In this document: positions 55,285-64,000 of the stretch, piece after piece
How the letters are laid out: the number at the start of each line of letters is the position of its first letter
How positions within the stretch are numbered: the stretch's first letter is position 1
Source of the DNA: Metabacillus litoralis
GTDB taxonomy: Bacteria > Bacillota > Bacilli > Bacillales > Bacillaceae
Direction of reading: 5' to 3'
DNA: 64,000 bases
NCBI RefSeq assembly: GCF_003667825.1
Contig: NZ_CP033043.1
Coordinates: 2,771,501 to 2,835,500, forward strand
The notes under the pieces: model-generated
Database searches by the model: none
Seen by the model: only the letters and a program-made list of their open reading frames with translations
What the model was told of the DNA's origin: nothing
Made by a program: the position numbers and the translations under genes

Positions 55285-56085
55285 GTGACAGATCGTCGTA
55301 ATATTTACTTTTTCTACAAAAAAGAGGAACATACACTTGAAAAAATTAACACATTAATTGAAGCTGCTAAAAAAAGTGATTTTATAGTTGTAAATGATTA
55401 TAAAAAAGCAAACATCATTGTCAGTATCGGTGGAGATGGTGCTTTCCTTCAAGCTGCTCGAAAAACAAATTTCAGATCAGATTGCTTGTATGTGGGTATC
55501 GGCGTTGATGATACATTAAGCCTATACTGCGATTTTCATTTAGATGATATTGAGAAAATGATAGAAGCAATAAATGAATCTCAAATAGAAGTAAGACGTT
55601 ATCCTGTTTTAGAAGTAAAAATCGATGATTCAACAACGTTTAAATGCTTAAATGAATGTTCTATTCGTTCAAGCATCATTAAAACATTTGTTATTGATGT
55701 TTTTATTGATAATCTCCATTTTGAAACATTCCGAGGAGATGGTATGTTGATTGCTACACCAACTGGAAGCACTGGGTATACCAAGTCTGTAAACGGAGCA
55801 GTGGTTGATCCTATGTTACCGTGTATACAAGTGAGTGAATTAGCTTCATTAAACAATAACCTTTACCGTACCCTAGGCTCTTCCTTTATTCTTAGCGATA
55901 AAAGAAAATTAAAGCTTAAGGTTGTACAAGATGGTAATGATTATCCTGTTATTGGAATGGATAATGAAGCATTAAGTATTCGCCATGTCCAGGAATTAGA
56001 GTTCGGTCTAAGCGAACAACCAATTAAAACGGTTAAACTTAAAGATAATTCTTACTGGGAAAAAGTACAGAGAACATTTTTATAA
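55285..56085 (+). CDS. ppnKB: NAD kinase 2
   Basis: 266 aa. ATP-dependent phosphorylation of NAD to NADP. Motifs are IVSIGGDGAFLQAARKT (GGDG), CLNECSIRSS (NE), GDGMLIATPTGSTGYTKSVNGAVVDP and DNEALSIRHV. One of two NAD kinases usual in Bacillus (YtdI). GTG start after AAGGAGGA. Divergent from sppA, convergent with ytcJ. Confidence 0.94.
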   Translation: MTDRRNIYFFYKKEEHTLEKINTLIEAAKKSDFIVVNDYKKANIIVSIGGDGAFLQAARKTNFRSDCLYVGIGVDDTLSLYCDFHLDDIEKMIEAINESQIEVRRYPVLEVKIDDSTTFKCLNECSIRSSIIKTFVIDVFIDNLHFETFRGDGMLIATPTGSTGYTKSVNGAVVDPMLPCIQVSELASLNNNLYRTLGSSFILSDKRKLKLKVVQDGNDYPVIGMDNEALSIRHVQELEFGLSEQPIKTVKLKDNSYWEKVQRTFL

Positions 56086-56093
56086 TAGAGTTA

Positions 56094-56126
56094 ATAAACC
56101 GAGGAAGAATGCCTTCCTCGGTTTAT
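56094..56126. terminator. bidirectional terminator between nadK2 and ytcJ
   Basis: ATAAACCGAGGAAG pairs with CTTCCTCGGTTTAT over a short loop in the convergent gap. No long free U-tract. Confidence 0.75.
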
Positions 56127-57724
56127 GTTGTTTGCAACGCATTCTTCTTATAAACAATTTCATTATCTACTACAGTCATCATGACATTTGTACTTAAGAG
56201 TTTATCAGGTTCAATTGTAAAAATATCTTGATCCAAAATTGTAAAATCTGCCGTATATCCTTTTTTGATCATACCTCTATCTTGCTCATGATGAATAGCG
56301 TATGCGCTGCCCTTTGTAAAAAGCTCAACAGCTTCGTACATAGATAATTTTTCTTCAGGCAGATAACTTTTCCCTGTTTCTTCATATTCGCTTGTTCTTG
56401 TCACAGCAGCATGAATTCCTAATAAGGGATCAACCGGCTCAATTGGTGCATCTGATCCTCCTGCACAGTGAATTCCTTCATTTAAAAGTGTTTTCCAAGC
56501 ATAGCAGGATTCTAAATGCTCTTCCCCAATTCGGTCAATAACCCATGGAAAATCACTAGTGACAAAACGAGGCTGAATATCTAAAATAATAGGTAAATGT
56601 TTAGCTTTTTCAATTAATTCTTTTCTCAGAATTTGAGCATGAATAAGACGATCATGTTGTCCCTTTAAAGGTGGATTGTTTTTAATGATATCAATTGTCC
56701 ATTGAAATGCTAGGTCACCAATTACATGAACTGCAACTTCCATTTTATATTGTCTCGCCTTTTGGACCAATTCCTCTAACTCTTTCTTTGTGTGAATAGC
56801 AACTCCTGATGTTGTTGGTTCATCTTTATATGGAAAACTAAGAAGCGCAGTTCTTCCCCCAAGTGCACCATCAGCAAAGATTTTCATAGCACCAAATTCA
56901 CCAAACTCTCCAATCTCTCTCTTTTTCTGTTGAAATTCATCAACGATAAGATGATGAACAAGTAAATGACTTCGAAATTTCATGCCATTGTTTAATACTC
57001 TTTGAAAAGCTTCTAATGTATTTTCCAAACTTCCATAGTAAGAGAGATCTTCAGTATGAGCTCCTACCAGCCCTTTTTGATAGCAATCTTTAATAGATGT
57101 ATGAAGAGCAAACTCCAGTTCTTCTACCGTCGGGGATGGAGCGATATTAAGTACAAGCTCCTGTGCTTGATCTAACAAATATCCAGTTGGGTTAAGCTCC
57201 TGATCTCTGACAATAACCCCACCTGCTGGATCCTCTGATTCTTTAGAAATATTTGCAAGTTCCAATGCTTTTGAATTAGCTATAATTGCATGCCGACATA
57301 TACGTCTTAACATAACAGGATGATCTGGCGATACCTCATCTAACTCTGAACGATGAAGTATTCTTTGATCTTCTAATTGATTTTCGTTCCAACCCTCGCC
57401 AATAATCCAACTTCCTTTTTTTACTTCAGTTGCTCTTTTTTTTATACTTTGTATAATCTCACTAGAGTCAGTTGTTCTTGAAAAATCCAGTCTTAGCAGC
57501 TTTTCTCCATGAGCAATTAAATGAAGATGGCTATCGACCAGCCCTGGAATCATTGTATGACCTTGTAGGTCCTGTTTCTCTGTAATTTCATCGGAGTACT
57601 GAGTAGTAAGTGTTTCATAGCTACCTACGTCTACGATTCGTCCATTTTTTGTGAAAACAGCATGAACTTTCCCTTTTTCCTGCTCTAATGTGTAGATGTT
57701 TCCACCATACCATAACGTTCCCAT
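56123..57724 (-). CDS. ytcJ: amidohydrolase YtcJ
   Basis: 533 aa. Amidohydrolase family 3. N-terminal composite sheet, then the metal motif LVDSHLHLIAHG, EGWNENQ, HVIGDLAFQW, RLIHAQILRKE (His) and SDAPIEPVDPLLGIHAAVTR, and a C-terminal strand region. Substrate unknown; related enzymes hydrolyse formamides or N-acyl compounds. Start at the ATG of MGTLWYGGN, six bases after GGAGG; a frame nine codons longer is rejected. Confidence 0.88.
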   Translation of the reverse strand: MGTLWYGGNIYTLEQEKGKVHAVFTKNGRIVDVGSYETLTTQYSDEITEKQDLQGHTMIPGLVDSHLHLIAHGEKLLRLDFSRTTDSSEIIQSIKKRATEVKKGSWIIGEGWNENQLEDQRILHRSELDEVSPDHPVMLRRICRHAIIANSKALELANISKESEDPAGGVIVRDQELNPTGYLLDQAQELVLNIAPSPTVEELEFALHTSIKDCYQKGLVGAHTEDLSYYGSLENTLEAFQRVLNNGMKFRSHLLVHHLIVDEFQQKKREIGEFGEFGAMKIFADGALGGRTALLSFPYKDEPTTSGVAIHTKKELEELVQKARQYKMEVAVHVIGDLAFQWTIDIIKNNPPLKGQHDRLIHAQILRKELIEKAKHLPIILDIQPRFVTSDFPWVIDRIGEEHLESCYAWKTLLNEGIHCAGGSDAPIEPVDPLLGIHAAVTRTSEYEETGKSYLPEEKLSMYEAVELFTKGSAYAIHHEQDRGMIKKGYTADFTILDQDIFTIEPDKLLSTNVMMTVVDNEIVYKKNALQTT

Positions 57725-57782
57725 ATTATTCCTCCACCTAAAAGAATTCATTTACTGAATGGTACCACATTTCAACTTCCAT

Positions 57783-57821
57783 AAAAAATAACCAGGAAGT
57801 AATTTCCCCTGGTTATTTTTT
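57783..57821. terminator. terminator between ytcI and ytcJ
   Basis: AAAAAATAACCAGG and CCTGGTTATTTTTT arms with a GGAA/TTCC inner pair; T-tracts on both strands. It ends ytcI on the minus strand. Confidence 0.88.
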
Positions 57822-57890
57822 AAGTACGATAGTATCGAAATGTCTAAAGCTTTCACATTAGGACGTGGCAATAAGAAAAGTTTTTCTATA

Positions 57891-59474
57891 CTACGCCTGT
57901 TTAAGCTTTAATTCACGGTCTCTTAATACTACGCGTCGAATTTTTCCTGAAGTTGTTTTTGGTAAATCTTCAATAAATTCGATTTCTCTCGGATACTTAT
58001 AAGGAGCTGTTAAATCTTTCACGTGCTGCTGAAGGGTCGATATAAGGTCCGGTTCATTGGCTAATGAAGGATTTCTTAACACAACAAATGCTTTTACAAC
58101 ATTTCCTCTTACCTCGTCAGGACTTGCAACAACAGCACATTCTTTCACATATGGATGTTTTACTAGTGCATCTTCTACCTCGAAAGGTCCAATGGTATAT
58201 CCTGAACTAATAATAATATCATCACTTCTACCTTCGAACCAGAAATATCCATCCTCATCCATTCGGGCACGGTCACCAGTTACATAATAATCACCTCTGA
58301 ACTGCATAGCTGTTCGTTCAAAATCCTTATAGTATTCTTTAAATAAAGCTGGTGTGTCTCGGTGAACCGCAATGTCTCCAACTTCCCCTACAGCACAAAC
58401 TTCACTTTCATCATTAATAATTTTCACATCATTACCTGGTGTTGGTTTCCCCATTGAACCAGGCTTAATTTCCATTCCTTTTAAAATACCTACAAGTAAA
58501 GTGTTCTCTGTTTGTCCATAACCGTCGCGTACACTCACATTAAAATATTTTTGGAATGTTTCAATAACCTCTCTATTTAAAGGCTCTCCAGCAGATACAG
58601 CACTATGTAAGTTTGTAAGTGAATATTTATCTAGTTTTTCAACCTTTGCCATTAAACGATATTCAGTTGGTGTACAACATAAAACATTTACACTGTAATC
58701 GTCTAAAAGTTGTAAGTATTTTTCTGGATCAAACTTCCCGTGGTAGATCAATCCCGTTGCACCGGAACCTAATACAGATAAAAATGGACTCCAAACCCAC
58801 TTTTGCCAACCAGGGCCTGCAGTTGCCCAAACAACGTCATTTTCATCAATACTTAGCCAATTTTTTGCGGCTGTTCTTAAATGAGCAAAAGCCCACCCAT
58901 GTGTATGGACAACCCCTTTAGGGTTACCTGTTGTACCAGAAGTATAAGATATAAAAGCCATGCTATCTGACTTTGTTTGGACTGGTTCCATTGAGGTACT
59001 TTGTGAACTAATCAATTCTTCTAACGAAGTCCAATCTTGTTTATTTCCCTCTACAACAAATTTTTTTAGGGAAGGATATTCTTTTATCTCTTTAAATTCT
59101 TCTGTATAAAGCCCATAGCTTATAACGGCCTTTACATCTCCATGTGTAATTCGGTATTGTAAATCTTTTGTTTTCAGCATTTCTGAGCTAGGAATAACAA
59201 CTAACCCTGCCTTTAACGCTCCCAAATATACAGCGTAGGCATCTATCACTCTAGGAATCACCACTAAAACTGTTTGTCCTGGCTTTAACCCCTGCTCTAT
59301 TAAAGCGTTTCCAATCTGATTTACTCGATTTATTAATGAATGGTAGGTAATTTCCTTTTTCTCACCTTGTTCGTTTTCCCATTTTAATGCAACTTTTGTG
59401 GAGCCTCCAGCATATTTCTCTATTTCTTCAACTAGATTATAAATTGGTGGTGCAAGAAGTTCTTCTCTTACCAT
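57891..59474 (-). CDS. ytcI: acyl-CoA synthetase YtcI (AMP-forming)
   Basis: 527 aa. ANL superfamily: P-loop-like AFISYTSGTTGNPKGVVHTHGW, VRDGYGQTENTLLV (motif A5), VTGDRARMDEDGYFWFEGRSDDIIISSGYTIGPFEVE (A7/A8) and the catalytic Lys in PKTTSGKIRR. Resembles acetyl-/medium-chain acyl-CoA synthetases; the substrate is unknown. Start at the ATG of MVREELLAPP just after AGGAGGGGG. Confidence 0.88.
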   Translation of the reverse strand: MVREELLAPPIYNLVEEIEKYAGGSTKVALKWENEQGEKKEITYHSLINRVNQIGNALIEQGLKPGQTVLVVIPRVIDAYAVYLGALKAGLVVIPSSEMLKTKDLQYRITHGDVKAVISYGLYTEEFKEIKEYPSLKKFVVEGNKQDWTSLEELISSQSTSMEPVQTKSDSMAFISYTSGTTGNPKGVVHTHGWAFAHLRTAAKNWLSIDENDVVWATAGPGWQKWVWSPFLSVLGSGATGLIYHGKFDPEKYLQLLDDYSVNVLCCTPTEYRLMAKVEKLDKYSLTNLHSAVSAGEPLNREVIETFQKYFNVSVRDGYGQTENTLLVGILKGMEIKPGSMGKPTPGNDVKIINDESEVCAVGEVGDIAVHRDTPALFKEYYKDFERTAMQFRGDYYVTGDRARMDEDGYFWFEGRSDDIIISSGYTIGPFEVEDALVKHPYVKECAVVASPDEVRGNVVKAFVVLRNPSLANEPDLISTLQQHVKDLTAPYKYPREIEFIEDLPKTTSGKIRRVVLRDRELKLKQA

Positions 59475-59596
59475 ATTTCCCCCTCCTTCACATTTATACT
59501 TCATATTATACCTAATCGACCGAACTTTTTAAATGTTAATGAAACTTCATTATGACAGATTATATGCGGATTTCCGACATAATAATCTAGAGTAAA

Positions 59597-59624
59597 CTAA
59601 AAAACAGACCCAATAAGGCCTGTT
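59597..59624 (-). terminator. terminator of the 47-aa gene
   Basis: AACAGGCC and GGTCTGTT arms over TTATTG, then TTTTTTA on the minus strand. Confidence 0.75.
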
Positions 59625-59635
59625 AGGAATTTATC

Positions 59636-59779
59636 TTAGCTTTGTTCATTTGCTTGTTTAGCATTTTTTGGTTCATTTCTTCTTTTTCTTTGTTGTTTTC
59701 TACTTTTTTGGAGTTTTTGTCGTTGTTCTCTTTCTCCATCATATTCTTCTGCTATTTCTTCTCGATCATCTCTAGTCAA
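59636..59779 (-). CDS. small highly charged protein, 47 aa
   Basis: Starts with TTG as MTRDDREEIAEEYDGERE and ends NAKQANEQS. Almost every residue is Glu, Lys, Arg or Gln, with few hydrophobics, suggesting a disordered or simple helical protein. AAGGGGTG lies six bases upstream and a terminator follows. It sits between ytcI and sspA. Function unknown; expression near sspA could be sporulation-linked (guess). Confidence 0.65.
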   Translation of the reverse strand: MTRDDREEIAEEYDGEREQRQKLQKSRKQQRKRRNEPKNAKQANEQS

Positions 59780-59800
59780 ATAAAACACCCCTTTTTTCAC

Positions 59801-59829
59801 ATAAAAAGAGTGGGGTTTCCCCCACCCTT
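59801..59829 (-). terminator. terminator after sspA
   Basis: AAGGGTGGGG and CCCCACTCTT arms over GAAA, then TTTATG on the minus strand. Confidence 0.85.
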
Positions 59830-59849
59830 AGTAGCCATTATTTATTTAA

Positions 59850-60065
59850 TTATTGTTGGAAAGAACCGCTCATTTGTTGTTGAGCAAAAGAAACTAAACG
59901 TTTTGTGATTTCACCACCAACTGAACCGTTAGCACGTGAAGTTGTTTCTGGTCCTAAGTTAACACCAAATTCAGAAGCGATTTCATACTTCATTTGATCG
60001 ATAGCTTGTGCAGCACCAGGTACAACAAGTTGGTTTGAGCTATTAGATCCACTGTTTTGTGCCAT
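59850..60065 (-). CDS. sspA: alpha/beta-type small acid-soluble spore protein
   Basis: 71 aa. Coats and protects DNA in the dormant spore and is degraded by GPR on germination. Family motifs are [19 protein letters not shown] (containing the GPR cleavage site) and [21 protein letters not shown]. Start at ATG 60065 after a perfect AAGGAGGTGAT; an 18-codon extension is rejected. A sigma-G promoter precedes it. Several such genes exist per genome; sspA is chosen by position next to thiI. Confidence 0.93.
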   Translation of the reverse strand: MAQNSGSNSSNQLVVPGAAQAIDQMKYEIASEFGVNLGPETTSRANGSVGGEITKRLVSFAQQQMSGSFQQ

Positions 60066-60087
60066 GTGTATCACCTCCTTGTGAGTA

Positions 60088-60117
60088 TAGAATGTGTAAA
60101 TACACATGGCTTCATTC
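60088..60117 (-). promoter_or_regulatory. sigma-G promoter of sspA
   Basis: GAATG (60113-60117), 18 bases, CATTCTA (60088-60094) on the minus strand. Both elements fit the sigma-G consensus (GHATR, CATNHTA), as expected for an SASP gene expressed in the forespore. Confidence 0.72.
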
Positions 60118-60172
60118 ATTATTTTAGTTGGAAATTCTTCACAACTAATTCACATTTATCTAAGCTCAACCA

Positions 60173-61372
60173 TTAAAATAAAGAATCAAAATCAGCTTCT
60201 CTCTCTTTTGCAATGGTTAATACTTCTATGTTAGAAACGGCTTCATCTACAAGTTCATCAAAATCAACGAAGCTTTCAAATCTAGTTACTTTTTCTACCT
60301 TAGGTCTTGTTTTAGGATTTGCTGGGGTGAAAATTGTACAACAATCCTCATATGGACGGATAGAGATATCATGTGTTCCTATTTCTTTTGCAATCGAAAT
60401 GATTTCTGTCTTATCCATTGTGATTAATGGTCTTAAAATAGGAGTATTTGTTACATCGTTAATTGCAACCATGCTTTCCAATGTTTGACTAGCCACTTGA
60501 CCAAGGCTTTCTCCAGTTATTAACGCCAAGCCCTGTTGTTTTTCGCGAAGCTTGTCTGCTATTTTTAGCATCATTCTTCGAGTTGACGTCATCGTATAAT
60601 TTTCTGGAACCTGCTCTTGAATTTTTTCTTGAATCTTTGTAAAAGGCACAATATGTAAAGTGATTTTCCCCCCATAGGAAGTTAACTCTCTTGTTAAATC
60701 AATTACTTTTTGTTTAGCACGGTCACTCGTGTATGGTGGACTGAAGAAATGAATAACCTCAAGCTCCACCCCTCTTTTTAGTGAGAGAAAACCAGCAACA
60801 GGACTATCTATACCTCCTGATAGCAAAAGGACCGCTTTTCCACCAGATCCAACCGGTAACCCACCTGCTCCTTTATAGTCAAAACATGTAATATAGGTTG
60901 CTTCAGATCGCACTTCAACACGTACATTAATCTTTGGATTTTTAACATCAACGGTTAAATCATTTGTATTAACTAAAATATGACTTCCTATTTGATAATT
61001 TAACTCATTCGTATCAAGAGGAAATTGCTTATCTGCCCTCTTAGCCGTTACTTTAAAAGTATCATTAGGCTGGTATAAACTTTCGATCGCTTTTAATGCC
61101 CGCTCCTTAATTTGTGATATCTCACTTTTACATTTAATCGCTAAACTAAATGATTGAATTCCGAATATAAGTTTAAGCTTTTCAACTATTTCCTCGTGTT
61201 TTTCTCCATTTAAATGCAAATAGAGTCGATCTCTTGTCGCTTCATACGTTAAGTTTGGAAAATCCATCAAAACTTCTCTAATATTTCTTTTTAATCGGTC
61301 AACAAACTTTCTTCGATTTCTCCCTTTAGTAGATATTTCCCCAAAACGAATTAATATGTGATCAAATTCCAT
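60173..61372 (-). CDS. thiI: tRNA 4-thiouridylation / thiamine protein ThiI
   Basis: 399 aa. N-terminal ferredoxin-like and THUMP domains (about 1-170), then a PP-loop ATPase with VLLLSGGIDSPVAGFL and TGESLGQVASQT. No C-terminal rhodanese domain, as in other Bacillus. It adenylates tRNA U8 and transfers sulfur from the cysteine desulfurase encoded directly upstream (5-base gap). ATG start. Confidence 0.95.
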   Translation of the reverse strand: MEFDHILIRFGEISTKGRNRRKFVDRLKRNIREVLMDFPNLTYEATRDRLYLHLNGEKHEEIVEKLKLIFGIQSFSLAIKCKSEISQIKERALKAIESLYQPNDTFKVTAKRADKQFPLDTNELNYQIGSHILVNTNDLTVDVKNPKINVRVEVRSEATYITCFDYKGAGGLPVGSGGKAVLLLSGGIDSPVAGFLSLKRGVELEVIHFFSPPYTSDRAKQKVIDLTRELTSYGGKITLHIVPFTKIQEKIQEQVPENYTMTSTRRMMLKIADKLREKQQGLALITGESLGQVASQTLESMVAINDVTNTPILRPLITMDKTEIISIAKEIGTHDISIRPYEDCCTIFTPANPKTRPKVEKVTRFESFVDFDELVDEAVSNIEVLTIAKEREADFDSLF

Positions 61373-61377
61373 TTATC

Positions 61378-62523
61378 CTACCTCATTACCTTAGTTAATT
61401 TTTCCTTACCTTTTAATAGCATTTTAATAAACGGTTCAATGATTTCTTCATTATCATCCAGCGACAAACTGACTCTTATTGCAGATTTGGCAATAGCATC
61501 ATGTTTTCCCATCGCTAAGAGAGCCTTGCTCATCTTTTTATCTCTTGAAGAACATGCAGATGTAGTTGAAACATAAATATTGTTTTCTCCAAGAAAATGA
61601 ATGAGTACTTCAGCTTTTAAGCCTGGTACTGAGAAATTGAGTATATGTGGTGCAGAATGATTTCGTGGAGTATTTATCTCAACACCATCTATTTTTGATA
61701 ATTCAACCATAAGTTTATCTCGAGTTTCTTTTACTTGTTTTAGTTGTTTACCTGCTTTTTCTGTTGACAGCCTTAGAGCCTTTGCCAAAGCCACATTTCC
61801 AGCAAGACTTTCTGTTCCAGATCTAACATTGAGTTCTTGTGCACCTCCAGAAAAAAGTGGGGCAAGTTCTACACCTTTGCGTACGAATAAAACACCCGTT
61901 CCATTTAAGCTATGAAATTTATGTCCTGAGATTGTACAGATATCAATTTTAGCTTGATTAAAATCAAGTGGAACCTTTGTTATTCCTTGTACATGATCAA
62001 CATGAAAAAGCGCATCTGAAGATTGTTTTATCATTTGCCCAATTTCTTCAATTGGTTGAATGGTGCCAATCTCATTATGAACATGCATAATAGAAACCAA
62101 AATGGTATCTTTTTTTAGCGCCTTCTTAACATCTTCGGGTGAAACTCTACCATTCTGATCAACAGGAAGGTATGTCACGTTAAAGTTATGTACCTGCTCT
62201 AGTTGTTTAAATGATTCCAACACTGACGGATGCTCGATAGCAGATGTTATAAGATGTTTTCCTTTATGATTATTAGAAAAAGCTGCTCCTTTTATAGCAA
62301 GGTTGTTTCCTTCTGTACCACCCGAAGTAAAAATGATTTCTTCCGGTATAACTCCTAACAGTCCGGCCACTTGTTGTCTTGATTGACTTAACAATCTTTC
62401 TGCTTCACTACCAAGCTTATGAATGGAAGAAGGATTTGCAAAGTAATCTTTGGAAACTTTCATATAAGTTGCTAATACTTCGTCATATGGTTTTGTTGTT
62501 GCACTGTTGTCTAAATACAACAT
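61378..62523 (-). CDS. cysteine desulfurase (IscS/NifS-like, YrvO/NifZ type)
   Basis: 381 aa. PLP enzyme that takes sulfur from cysteine and passes it to ThiI. PLP-binding region VHIDHVQGI-like LFHVDHVQG, the lysine in SGHKFHSLNGTGVLFV, and the persulfide Cys in STTSACSSRD. N-terminus MLYLDNSATTKP is typical. It corresponds to B. subtilis nifZ, dedicated to thiI, with which it forms a two-gene operon. ATG start with AGGAAG upstream. Confidence 0.93.
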   Translation of the reverse strand: MLYLDNSATTKPYDEVLATYMKVSKDYFANPSSIHKLGSEAERLLSQSRQQVAGLLGVIPEEIIFTSGGTEGNNLAIKGAAFSNNHKGKHLITSAIEHPSVLESFKQLEQVHNFNVTYLPVDQNGRVSPEDVKKALKKDTILVSIMHVHNEIGTIQPIEEIGQMIKQSSDALFHVDHVQGITKVPLDFNQAKIDICTISGHKFHSLNGTGVLFVRKGVELAPLFSGGAQELNVRSGTESLAGNVALAKALRLSTEKAGKQLKQVKETRDKLMVELSKIDGVEINTPRNHSAPHILNFSVPGLKAEVLIHFLGENNIYVSTTSACSSRDKKMSKALLAMGKHDAIAKSAIRVSLSLDDNEEIIEPFIKMLLKGKEKLTKVMR

Positions 62524-62686
62524 TTTGCTTCCTCCAAATTGCTTTGTTTATATTTACATTTTATAAATGAGTTGATTTTATAATAATTGATTCAAATAAT
62601 TAGTTTTATCAATGTGTAATCATAACATATTGAGACTTCAAAGAAAAACAATTCAACAATTAGGTAATCATTCGCATTTCCTAAAA

Positions 62687-62745
62687 TAAAAAAAATGATA
62701 GGAAGAAACAAGCCACTATTTCGAAACTTGGTTCCTCTTATCATT
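62687..62745 (-). terminator. terminator after ezrA
   Basis: ATGATAAGAGGAA pairs with TTCCTATCAT region (imperfect long stem), followed by TTTTTTTT on the minus strand. Confidence 0.8.
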
Positions 62746-64000
62746 TTACTTATAAGTTATTGTTTTATCTTGTTCATTTATTAGTTCCCGAATTTTTTCA
62801 AAAGAACCAGGTTCTACTTGTTCTAGTGCTGCAGCTGCAACGTGTAATGCCTCATTATAATCATTATGTCTAAACAATTCTTCGGCTTGCTTAAATTTTG
62901 TCGCCAGTTGCTGATTACGGCTTCGGTACCTGTTTCCATACTGGATGATTTGCTCTACTAGGTATACCTCTTCTATGAGATCGTCCCCAGTTTCTTTTAA
63001 AGACTTAACTGATTGAACAGCCTCTGATAGTAACTCATTAACAATCACCATATTAAGTGGGATTTCATCCAATTTCGTTGTTACCTTTAGTACATCCCGT
63101 TTAGCCTTTTCTATTAGTTCAAGAAACTCAACAGGCAGACCCGGTATATTACTTTGTTGTACCGATCTTGTTGTATCAAGAAGTAGTCTTTTTAATTGAT
63201 TTAAACTATCTCTTGCTTGGAGCTCATCACTTCTAAGAGTTTGAAGCATTTCACGGTATTGATTATGCTCTTCTAGCAGCTGCTTAATTTGTTTATCAAT
63301 GTCTTCAAGATCTTCTTTCACGATGGAATGAGCTACATGGTCATTTAATAAGTTCTGTTGAATATGAGCAAATTTCTTCTCAACCTGTAAAATCTGTTTT
63401 TCAATTAGCTTTTGTTTATCTAATTCAGTTGCTGATAGTTGATAACTCTGTTTAACAAGCTCTGTTTCTTCAACAGTAGCTGCTTTTTGTTCTGATAGTT
63501 CGACTAATTGGTCATGTATTTGATCCTTCACTTTTTTTACAAACTGATTAGCCTCAACTTCTTTTTCTAATAAATCATATAAATTGTCAATAGATTCCTG
63601 AATGAATTGCAAGCCATCCTGTACATCATCGAGATCAGCTTCTTCTAGTTTCTTTTTGAACTTTTCTAGCTGATTGTTTATCTTCTCAATTTCTAAATCT
63701 AATTGAATATGCTCTAAATAGTAGCCTGATGCTACCATTTCCTTGTATCCTTCTTTTAGTTCGTTTACTAAGTTTGGAATTGTCACTGAGCATTCTGTTA
63801 ATAATTTAGGAAGTTCATTCATTTTTTCTTGTAGAACATCAAGGTCCATTTTTAGCTGAACTAACACTTCTCTAGCTACTAAATAATTTCCCTGTTCGGT
63901 TTCAGCATCAAATTGTTTAAGGGAATCTGTTATTTCAGTTAAGGTGTCATCTAATTTACGATGTGCTTTACCAAACTGATGACTATGAGCTAATAAGGTC
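62746..64000 (-). CDS. ezrA: septation ring formation regulator EzrA, C-terminal part
   Basis: The frame is open to the right edge of the window, so the N-terminus (membrane anchor) lies outside; about 417 residues of a roughly 560-aa protein are seen. The visible part is almost wholly helical coiled coil, as in EzrA spectrin-like repeats, ending in NEALHVAAAALEQVEPGSFEKIREL. EzrA restrains FtsZ ring formation away from midcell. A GTG near 63867 is internal to the gene. No braB lies between it and the desulfurase gene. Confidence 0.93.
   Translation of the reverse strand, partial: TLLAHSHQFGKAHRKLDDTLTEITDSLKQFDAETEQGNYLVAREVLVQLKMDLDVLQEKMNELPKLLTECSVTIPNLVNELKEGYKEMVASGYYLEHIQLDLEIEKINNQLEKFKKKLEEADLDDVQDGLQFIQESIDNLYDLLEKEVEANQFVKKVKDQIHDQLVELSEQKAATVEETELVKQSYQLSATELDKQKLIEKQILQVEKKFAHIQQNLLNDHVAHSIVKEDLEDIDKQIKQLLEEHNQYREMLQTLRSDELQARDSLNQLKRLLLDTTRSVQQSNIPGLPVEFLELIEKAKRDVLKVTTKLDEIPLNMVIVNELLSEAVQSVKSLKETGDDLIEEVYLVEQIIQYGNRYRSRNQQLATKFKQAEELFRHNDYNEALHVAAAALEQVEPGSFEKIRELINEQDKTITYK

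Overview
The window is a contiguous piece of a low-GC Bacillaceae chromosome. The gene order closely follows the thrS-to-ezrA stretch of Bacillus subtilis. Sporulation genes (ytxC, ytvI, ytrH/ytrI, ytfJ/gerW, sspA), AGGAGG-type ribosome binding sites and frequent GTG/TTG starts all indicate an endospore-forming member of the Bacillaceae. I cannot name a genus safely. Differences from B. subtilis as I remember it are an hflK/hflC pair between phoR and polA, a FadR/GntR-type regulator between malS and accDA, and no braB between iscS and ezrA. I see no prophage, transposase, CRISPR array, rRNA or tRNA. Almost everything is read on the minus strand.

Layout from left to right. The left edge (1-163) holds the promoter and 5' half of a T-box leader with an ACC specifier, for a thrS gene outside the window. 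Then come replication and DNA metabolism: ytxC, dnaI, dnaB, nrdR, a small unknown gene, speD with a structured leader, gapB with two CcpN-type operators, coaE, ytaF, mutM and polA. Next are hflC-hflK behind a sigma-W-type promoter, phoPR and a MaoC-like gene. Central metabolism follows: mdh, icd, citZ, ytwI, ytvI(+), fxsA, pyk, pfkA, accA, accD, the GntR regulator and malS. dnaE follows, then divergent ytrHI(+), a small gene(+), nrnA, ytpI(+), ytoI, a small membrane protein, ytkL, ald and ytkK, then a 53-codon gene, argH-argG, a 105-aa unknown(+), moaB, an EcsC-family gene, a 49-codon gene(+), ackA, ytxK, tpx, ytfJ, ytfI, a 52-bp tandem-repeat array, yteJ, sppA, nadK2(+), ytcJ, ytcI, a 47-codon gene, sspA, thiI, iscS and the C-terminal part of ezrA, which runs off the right edge.

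Functionally the centre is a carbon-flux block: lower glycolysis (pfkA-pyk), gluconeogenic GAPDH (gapB), the citrate branch of the TCA cycle (citZ, icd, mdh), malic enzyme, acetyl-CoA carboxylase and overflow acetate (ackA). Recognisable control sites fit these roles: CcpN sites at gapB, a full-match cre at -56 of a candidate ackA promoter, a one-mismatch cre upstream of citZ, ARG-box-like sites at argG, and a 19-bp FadR-like palindrome at malS next to its probable regulator gene.

Most of the window is ordinary chromosome. The parts that annotation by homology would miss are the 7 x 52-bp array bounded by inverted repeats (52991-53511), the sigma-W-type promoter on hflKC, a possible PhoP-linked short transcript downstream of phoR, the long structured region upstream of citZ, the speD leader, and four very small genes, three of which have both a good ribosome binding site and their own terminator.
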